Shown: piece by piece, positions 62,076 to 64,000 of the stretch
Layout: the number at the start of each line of letters is the position of its first letter
How positions within the stretch are numbered: the stretch's first letter is position 1
Assembly (NCBI RefSeq): GCF_015265435.1
Contig: NZ_JABJWH010000013.1
Coordinates: 24,574-88,573 of the forward strand
Reading direction: 5' to 3'
From: Alloalcanivorax profundimaris
GTDB taxonomy: Bacteria > Pseudomonadota > Gammaproteobacteria > Pseudomonadales > Alcanivoracaceae
DNA length: 64,000 nt
Notes under the pieces: model-generated
The model's input: only the letters and a program-made list of their open reading frames with translations
Told to the model about the DNA's origin: nothing
Databases searched by the model: none
Translations under genes and position numbers: made by a program

Positions 62076-63884
62076 GTGATTGAACGCCTGCGCAATATCG
62101 CCATCATCGCCCACGTTGACCACGGCAAGACCACCCTGGTGGACAAGCTGTTGCAACAGTCCGGCACCCTGGGAGACCGCGCCGGCGACGTGGAACGGGT
62201 GATGGACTCCAACGATCTGGAGAAGGAACGGGGCATCACCATCCTCTCCAAGAACACCGCCCTCAAGTACGGCGACTACCGCATCAACATCGTCGACACC
62301 CCCGGCCACGCCGACTTCGGTGGCGAGGTGGAGCGGGTGATGTCCATGGTCGACTCCGTGCTGCTGCTGGTGGACGCGGTGGACGGCCCCATGCCGCAGA
62401 CCCGCTTCGTGACCCAGAAGGCCTTCAACGCCGGCCTCAAGCCGATCGTGGTGGTCAACAAGATCGACCGTCCCGGCGCCCGTCCGGACTGGGTCATCGA
62501 CCAGGTGTTCGACCTGTTCGACACCCTGGGCGCCAGCGACGAGCAACTCGACTTCCCGGTGGTCTACGCCTCCGCCCTGAACGGCGTGGCGGGCATGGAA
62601 CCGGACCAGCTCGGCGACGACATGACCGCCCTGTTCGACACCATCCTGGAGCGCGTGCCGGCGCCCCAGGTGGACCAGGACGGCCCCTTCCAGATGCAGA
62701 TTTCCTCCCTGGACTACAACAGCTACCTGGGCGTGATCGGCATCGGCCGCATCAAGCGCGGCCAGGTGAAGGCCAACTCCACGGTCAAGATCATCGACCG
62801 GGAAGGCCAGGTGCGTAACGGCCGGGTGCTGCAGATCATGGGCTACCACGGCCTGGACCGGGTGGACGTGACCGACGCCGGCGCCGGCGACATCGTCTGT
62901 GTCACCGGCATGGACCCGCTGGACATCTCCGACACCCTGTGCGACCCGAACAACGTGGAAGCGCTGCCGGCGCTCACCGTGGACGAGCCCACCGTGAGCA
63001 TGGTGTTCCACGTCAACACCTCGCCGTTCGCCGGCCAGGACGGCAAATACGTCACCAGCCGCCAGATCCGCGAGCGCCTGGAAGCGGAGCTCAAGCACAA
63101 CGTGGCCCTGCGCGTGGAAGAAACCGGCAACGCCGACCAGTTCCGCGTCTCCGGCCGGGGCGAGCTGCACCTGTCGGTGCTGATCGAGAACATGCGCCGC
63201 GAGGGCTTCGAGCTGGCCGTGGGCCGGCCGCAGGTGATCGTGCGCGAGGAAGACGGCCAGAAGCAGGAACCCTACGAGAACGTCATGGCCGACGTGGAAG
63301 AGCAGCACCAGGGCGCCATCATGGAGCAACTGGGCCTGCGCCGTGGCGAAATGACCAATATGGAACCGGACGGCAAGGGCCGGGTGCGCCTCACCTTCGT
63401 GGTGCCCAGCCGCGGCCTGATCGGCTTCCGCAGCCTGTTCCTGACGCTCACCTCCGGCACCGGCATTCTCAACAGCACCTTCAGCCACTACGGCGACTAC
63501 AAGCCCGGCGACATGGCCCAGCGCAACAACGGCGTGCTGGTGTCCATGGTGAAGGGCAAGGTGCTGGCGTTCGCCCTGTTCAACCTGCAGGAGCGCGGCC
63601 GCATGCTGATCGACCCCAACGTGGAGGTCTACGAAGGCCAGATCATCGGCATCCACAGCCGGGGCAACGACCTGGTGGTGAACCCCACCAAGGGCAAGCA
63701 GCTCACCAACATGCGCGCCTCCGGCACCGACGAGAACGTGATTCTCACCCCGCCGGTGCGCTTCAGCCTGGAGCAGGCCCTGGACTTCATCGAGGACGAC
63801 GAGCTGGTGGAAGTGACCCCCAACCACCTGCGCCTGCGCAAGAAGCTCCTCACCGAGACGGAGCGCAAGCGCGCCAGTCGCTAG
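62076..63884 (+). CDS. typA: Ribosome-binding GTPase TypA/BipA
   Basis: TypA is a translational GTPase related to EF-G that helps 50S assembly and stress adaptation, notably in the cold. The 602-aa protein has G1 [16 protein letters not shown]2 in [11 protein letters not shown]3 [15 protein letters not shown] and G4 NKIDRPGA. Domain II and the EF-G-like domains III and V follow ([20 protein letters not shown]), then the TypA-specific C-terminal domain ([18 protein letters not shown] ... [12 protein letters not shown]). The start is GTG 62076 with CGGAG upstream. In Pseudomonas typA is also next to the glnA/thiI region. Confidence 0.97.
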   Translation: MIERLRNIAIIAHVDHGKTTLVDKLLQQSGTLGDRAGDVERVMDSNDLEKERGITILSKNTALKYGDYRINIVDTPGHADFGGEVERVMSMVDSVLLLVDAVDGPMPQTRFVTQKAFNAGLKPIVVVNKIDRPGARPDWVIDQVFDLFDTLGASDEQLDFPVVYASALNGVAGMEPDQLGDDMTALFDTILERVPAPQVDQDGPFQMQISSLDYNSYLGVIGIGRIKRGQVKANSTVKIIDREGQVRNGRVLQIMGYHGLDRVDVTDAGAGDIVCVTGMDPLDISDTLCDPNNVEALPALTVDEPTVSMVFHVNTSPFAGQDGKYVTSRQIRERLEAELKHNVALRVEETGNADQFRVSGRGELHLSVLIENMRREGFELAVGRPQVIVREEDGQKQEPYENVMADVEEQHQGAIMEQLGLRRGEMTNMEPDGKGRVRLTFVVPSRGLIGFRSLFLTLTSGTGILNSTFSHYGDYKPGDMAQRNNGVLVSMVKGKVLAFALFNLQERGRMLIDPNVEVYEGQIIGIHSRGNDLVVNPTKGKQLTNMRASGTDENVILTPPVRFSLEQALDFIEDDELVEVTPNHLRLRKKLLTETERKRASR

Positions 63885-63903
63885 AAGGCAAGGCCTCTCC
63901 ATC

Positions 63904-63931
63904 GGGGCCGCGTCTTGGCGTGGCCCCCTTT
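63904..63931 (+). terminator. Terminator-like hairpin after typA
   Basis: GGGGCCGCG-TCTTGG-CGTGGCCCC: nine pairs including one G-T, followed by CTTTCC. It lies 20 bp after the typA stop codon. Confidence 0.55.
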
Positions 63932-63967
63932 CCGGGAACGCCGTGAACCCGTCCCTGGGGGCTCCCG

Positions 63968-63986
63968 GTTTGACATCCTGTCAAAC
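63968..63986. promoter_or_regulatory. Perfect palindrome near the right edge, candidate operator
   Basis: GTTTGACA-TCC-TGTCAAAC is an 8-bp perfect inverted repeat. It contains TTGACA, a -35 element, in each orientation. It probably belongs to the promoter of a gene beyond the window. No T-run follows, so it is not a terminator. Confidence 0.5.
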
Positions 63987-64000
63987 AGGGTCCCGGAAAG

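Noticed and set aside
61821..63902. A 693-codon minus-strand frame opposite typA
   Set aside because: Antisense shadow of typA with low-complexity His/Val/Gly composition.

Overview
The window is a compact, high-GC chromosomal segment of a gammaproteobacterium. Gene order closely follows the Pseudomonas aeruginosa chromosome blocks hemE-gltDB-damX-aroB-aroK-pilQPONM-ponA-malic enzyme-rpmE-priA-argS-SPOR-hslVU, ubiE-ubiJ-ubiB-hisE-tatABC, dtd-pip and ntrCB-glnA-typA, interrupted by several lineage-specific insertions. An Alcanivorax-like or related hydrocarbon-degrading lineage in the Oceanospirillales/Pseudomonadales is my best guess. That is inference from synteny and protein sequence, not a database result. 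I see no prophage, insertion sequence, CRISPR array, tRNA or rRNA gene. Every large gene is intact.

Layout. 1-4132: biotin operon bioB-F-H-C-D on the minus strand (bioD cut by the left edge), with a BirA-type operator in its promoter, shared with divergent comF. 4914-8659: a ComB-like phosphatase, an acyl-CoA dehydrogenase, PhhB, an acetoacetate decarboxylase-like protein and a hotdog thioesterase-like protein. 8660-8986: a gene-free stretch with a strong promoter and a perfect terminator that looks like a small RNA gene. 8987-11128: an IgaA homologue. 11145-26670 (minus): hemE, glutamate synthase gltDB, a DamX-like SPOR protein, aroB, aroK and the type IV pilus operon pilMNOPQ. 26868-33444: PBP1a, malic enzyme, rpmE, priA. 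33553-36282: a two-gene EmrB/EmrA-type exporter behind a palindromic candidate operator. 36347-46392 (plus): argS, SPOR protein, hslVU, a FFLEELY-type protein, ubiE-ubiJ-ubiB, hisE, tatABC. 46403-52366: envelope proteins and lipoproteins, dtd, and pip, which overlaps a gene at each end. 52401-57481: ntrC, ntrB, a DUF4124 protein and glnA. 57707-59062: a TusA-like protein and a PP-loop thiouridylase-like protein. 59144-61677: an ATP-grasp ligase-like protein and its inactive-transglutaminase/7TM partner. 62076-63884: typA.

Nitrogen logic is the best-resolved circuit. glnA has a textbook sigma-54 promoter and two NtrC sites about three helical turns apart. A third NtrC-type site lies over a candidate sigma-70 promoter of ntrBC, where it would repress. 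gltBD completes the GS-GOGAT cycle in the same window.

Non-coding structure is the most unusual content. Two intergenic elements are built from inverted arrays of a 7-bp ATNNARG-type unit around a 19-nt centre, each followed by a GC hairpin. A 74-bp tandem duplication lies between the DUF4124 gene and glnA. A nested inverted repeat of about 195 bp separates gltD and hemE. A 15-bp tandem duplication spans the start codon of bioD. The candidate small RNA precedes igaA.
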